NCBI GenBank assembly: GCA_001599715.1
Contig: BCHU01000004.1
Location: 186,001 to 250,000, forward strand
Length of the DNA: 64,000 nucleotides
From: Phaeotremella fagi
Lineage: Eukaryota > Basidiomycota > Tremellomycetes > Tremellales > Phaeotremellaceae
Reading direction: 5' to 3'
Numbering within the stretch: the stretch's first letter is position 1; each line of letters starts with the position of its first letter. The notes under the pieces were generated by a model that saw only the letters and a program-made list of their open reading frames with translations, was not told the DNA's origin and ran no database searches. A program made the translations under genes and the position numbers. Positions 62,001-64,000 of this stretch are shown piece after piece.

Positions 62001-62156
62001 GTTTTAGCTTTTAACGTTCTTGGCCAGCTTCTAACTTTAGTTGTTTGTTCCTTCGTAACTCCGAATTTGTTCTTCGGGGATCTTATTTTACTTTCCGTCG
62101 CTTCTGATGTTCTTTTCCAGAACTGTTGTAAAGTTAACGAAACGTCATGAGCGTGG
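59072..62156. other. Gene-poor stretch of about 3.1 kb
   Basis: No exon chain with coding character could be built on either strand. The left part has A/T-rich homopolymer runs and must contain the HSF promoter. Further right there are AT-rich words (TTAATTAATTAAAAATAAAA near 60390), a GATCCT triplication near 60277, and a perfect hairpin at 60936-60961. The longest open frames (61324-61575 minus, 61941-62150 plus) lack good starts or resemblance to anything. Confidence 0.45.
60936..60961. repeat. Perfect 10-bp inverted repeat with 6-nt loop
   Basis: ATCGGAAAGT and ACTTTCCGAT flank TAACTT. The centre also contains the palindrome AAGTTAACTT. It lies in the gene-poor stretch and could be a hairpin or a dyad binding site. 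Confidence 0.7.
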
Positions 62157-62588
62157 CTATGAGTTCAGAAATACCTTGATAAATATTAGATCATCTCTGA
62201 GATAGATATCATAACCATGACCTTGGATTGAGAATTTAATCTCTTGACTGTATTGATGAATCCCAGGGATTCTCTCGTAGTATAGCAGAATATAACGACC
62301 TTGAATTCCTTTATCTTCTTGAGAGAGGGATCTAACGGACACTCCCCGAAAAGTGACATCAAGCCGCTCTACATCTTCACTTCTCCTCGATTTAGGTACA
62401 TGATTCTTAAATTCATGGACGAAGTGAGCGATAGGGTCCCATTGGCACTTAGGCAGTTCAGATACTGATGAAATAGATTGTCTATCTTTGGGCTTGTATA
62501 GAGAAATCATTGAATGGGAACATCTATGTAGAAGGAGCCACGTTGTAATGAAGCGGGGCTCCAGCTCTTCATCCATCCTTTTGTCCAT
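62157..62588 (-). CDS. Orphan hypothetical protein, 143 residues
   Basis: A single open frame from ATG at 62588 (MDKRMDEELEPRFITTWLLL) to the stop at 62157. Composition is balanced, with predicted beta-type segments near the end (GRYILLYYERIPG, IKFSIQGHGYDIYLRDD). There is no membrane span after the first 25 residues and no known motif. The ATG lies only 65 nt from the divergent ATG of the next gene, so the leader space is very tight. It may be a lineage-specific gene, a fragment of a multi-exon gene or chance. Confidence 0.4.
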   Translation of the reverse strand: MDKRMDEELEPRFITTWLLLHRCSHSMISLYKPKDRQSISSVSELPKCQWDPIAHFVHEFKNHVPKSRRSEDVERLDVTFRGVSVRSLSQEDKGIQGRYILLYYERIPGIHQYSQEIKFSIQGHGYDIYLRDDLIFIKVFLNS

Positions 62589-62653
62589 CGATTTCCAGTT
62601 CACAACTCAGTTTTCACCACTTCCAAAATCAACATCGACATAGAACATTCACA

Positions 62654-64000
62654 ATGATACTCAGATCAGTATCTAGAACGTCCACTTTACTCACTTCAAG
62701 AAGTTTGATCTCCAAAAGAATGAATGAGCTACAACTTCCAACAAGGAAGTATTCAAACTCAACTTCAACGGCCTCTCCATCTCCATCCCCCAAAATATCC
62801 TGCGTACCATTCAAACTTCAACCTGATGATGCCCACGATATAATGCTACGTCGAGGAGTAGCAGGTGCTCGTAAGTCTACCCAAATCCCCATCAACCTCA
62901 TTCGAACTGAATCAAAACTGACCCTTCTACCTTTAGCTACACTGTCAAATATCTTGTTTTCAACGCTGATAACATTGTTCGGAGAGAGTATCAAACCTTT
63001 CGCCAAAGAATTTGGGATCGGTGAAGGATACAAATTGAAAGATGTGAAACCGGCTTATTATCCTGTTTGGAGATGTGATTTGATGTTGGATGGGGAGGTT
63101 AACGTCTTACCACATAATCTACGGAAGAGTTTTGCACTGCGTGTTACAGATGGTTATGTTCCTGGTATGTTCCTTCAAAAATTCCCTTCAAAGAGTAAAA
63201 GTAGAAAATATTAATTGTGTAAATTAGGAAACCCTTTCTCACCGCTTTCATTAATATCATTCGCTGTCCCACCCCTACCAGATGAATTACCAACCTACAC
63301 CGAAGAAAGTTTACATCAATTAGGCCAAGATCATCCAATAACTCCCATACCGTTTACGATCTCCCCTATCAACGTTCTGAAAAGACTACAAAACCTGATA
63401 GGTGAACGAACGAGGTGGCAGGATTTTTCGATTGATTCTTCTAATTGGTCAGAAAAGATGTTGGCATGTTATCCAGTCATGTTTCCTATCTACATTGGGG
63501 AGGTTGAACATGTCACGTCTGAGGATGAGACTAGGAGGTTTAATTTGATTTTGGACGCGCATGAACCTGAGGTGGGGTTTCACTCTTTGTCGAAAATGGT
63601 TTCATTAGCTGATGATATAATTTGGGAATTAGGCTTCCCGATGTAGGATATCTTTACCGCCTCCACCATTCCTTCGTTCAGAGTAAGTTTATCATTATCC
63701 AAATATCAATAACCTTGGAGCTGATGATCATTTCTAGACGCCGCTATGCAGATAACTATTATATCAATCCAACCGACTTTCTACAAGATTGTAAAACGTT
63801 TATCGCAAACGTTAAAACAGATGATCTATCCAAAAATACAATAAACGAATATCAGAAATGGATCTCACCACCTGTTGATTTGTCGAGTCCAGATGAAATA
63901 GTTCCATCACCTTTGGTACAAGTCGAAGAAGGTGTTGATTGGGCTGACAAGAGAATAATCGATTGGAACAGTCAAGATCGAAAAGATAATTTCGAATATA
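62654..64000 (+). CDS. Predicted mitochondrial protein of unknown function (C-terminus beyond window end)
   Basis: Exons 62654-62870, 62937-63164 and from 63228 onward. Splice phases agree for the first two introns. The N-terminus MILRSVSRTSTLLTSRSLIS plus the following Arg/Ser-rich stretch is a classical matrix-targeting presequence. The body includes LSNILFSTLITLFGESIKPF, KDVKPAYYPVWRCDLMLDGE and LACYPVMFPIYIGEVEHV, then after a later intron (GT at about 63645, AG at about 63738) RRYADNYYINPTDF. The KPxYYPVWxxD pattern recurs in uncharacterised fungal mitochondrial proteins, but I cannot name the family. The last intron placement is tentative, because two small introns with a mini-exon would also be possible. 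Confidence 0.65.

Overview
The window looks like nuclear DNA of a basidiomycete yeast, most likely from the Tremellales (Cryptococcus/Kwoniella type). Genes are close together on both strands, nearly all are cut by many GT-AG introns of about 45-65 nt, and the protein set is eukaryotic: Arp2, DOCK/Dck1, LIM-RhoGAP, HSF-type factor, pyruvate dehydrogenase kinase, V-ATPase assembly factor, Pmp3, CRIPT and PP2A methylesterase. No tRNA, rRNA, CRISPR array or intact transposon was seen. The order assignment is inference from gene structure and content, not from a marker gene.

Left part (1-23 kb): a vezatin/Inp2-like membrane protein running off the left edge (-); a 13-exon seven-helix GPCR (+); a long leader and an F-box/kelch protein (+); pyruvate dehydrogenase kinase and protein phosphatase methylesterase 1 (both -); mitochondrial ribosomal protein uL11m (+); a low-complexity protein built of internal duplications (-); an FHA-domain acidic protein with a hydrophobic C-terminal tail (+); and a 100-residue unknown protein behind a clear TATA box (-).

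Middle (24-32 kb): an accessory-looking stretch. A tandemly duplicated hairpin-forming repeat lies next to three tandem, mutually paralogous two-exon genes. All three share one phase-2 intron and a C-terminal [LF]WSE motif. I do not recognise the family. It is followed by an HSL-type alpha/beta hydrolase (-) divergent from an aldehyde dehydrogenase (+) that appears to carry an in-frame TAG.

Right part (31-64 kb): an acidic Utp16/Bud21-like nuclear protein, Pmp3, Arp2, CRIPT, the very large Dck1/DOCK Rho-family exchange factor, a fused Rieske [2Fe-2S]-DUF455 ferritin-like protein, an extended SDR reductase, an unknown 267-residue protein, a Vma12-type V-ATPase assembly factor, a 100-residue unknown protein, a LIM-C1-RhoGAP protein, an HSF-type transcription factor, a gene-poor gap of about 3 kb, an orphan ORF, and a mitochondrially targeted protein running off the right edge.

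Functional themes: Arp2, Dck1 and LIM-RhoGAP (actin nucleation, Rac/Rho activation and Rho inactivation) fall within about 21 kb. Mitochondrial functions recur (PDK, uL11m, the terminal gene). The most unusual items are the three-gene paralog array with its adjacent duplicated hairpin, the Rieske-DUF455 fusion, and the interrupted aldehyde dehydrogenase. Splice models were assembled by eye. Where exon lengths are given they sum to a multiple of three.
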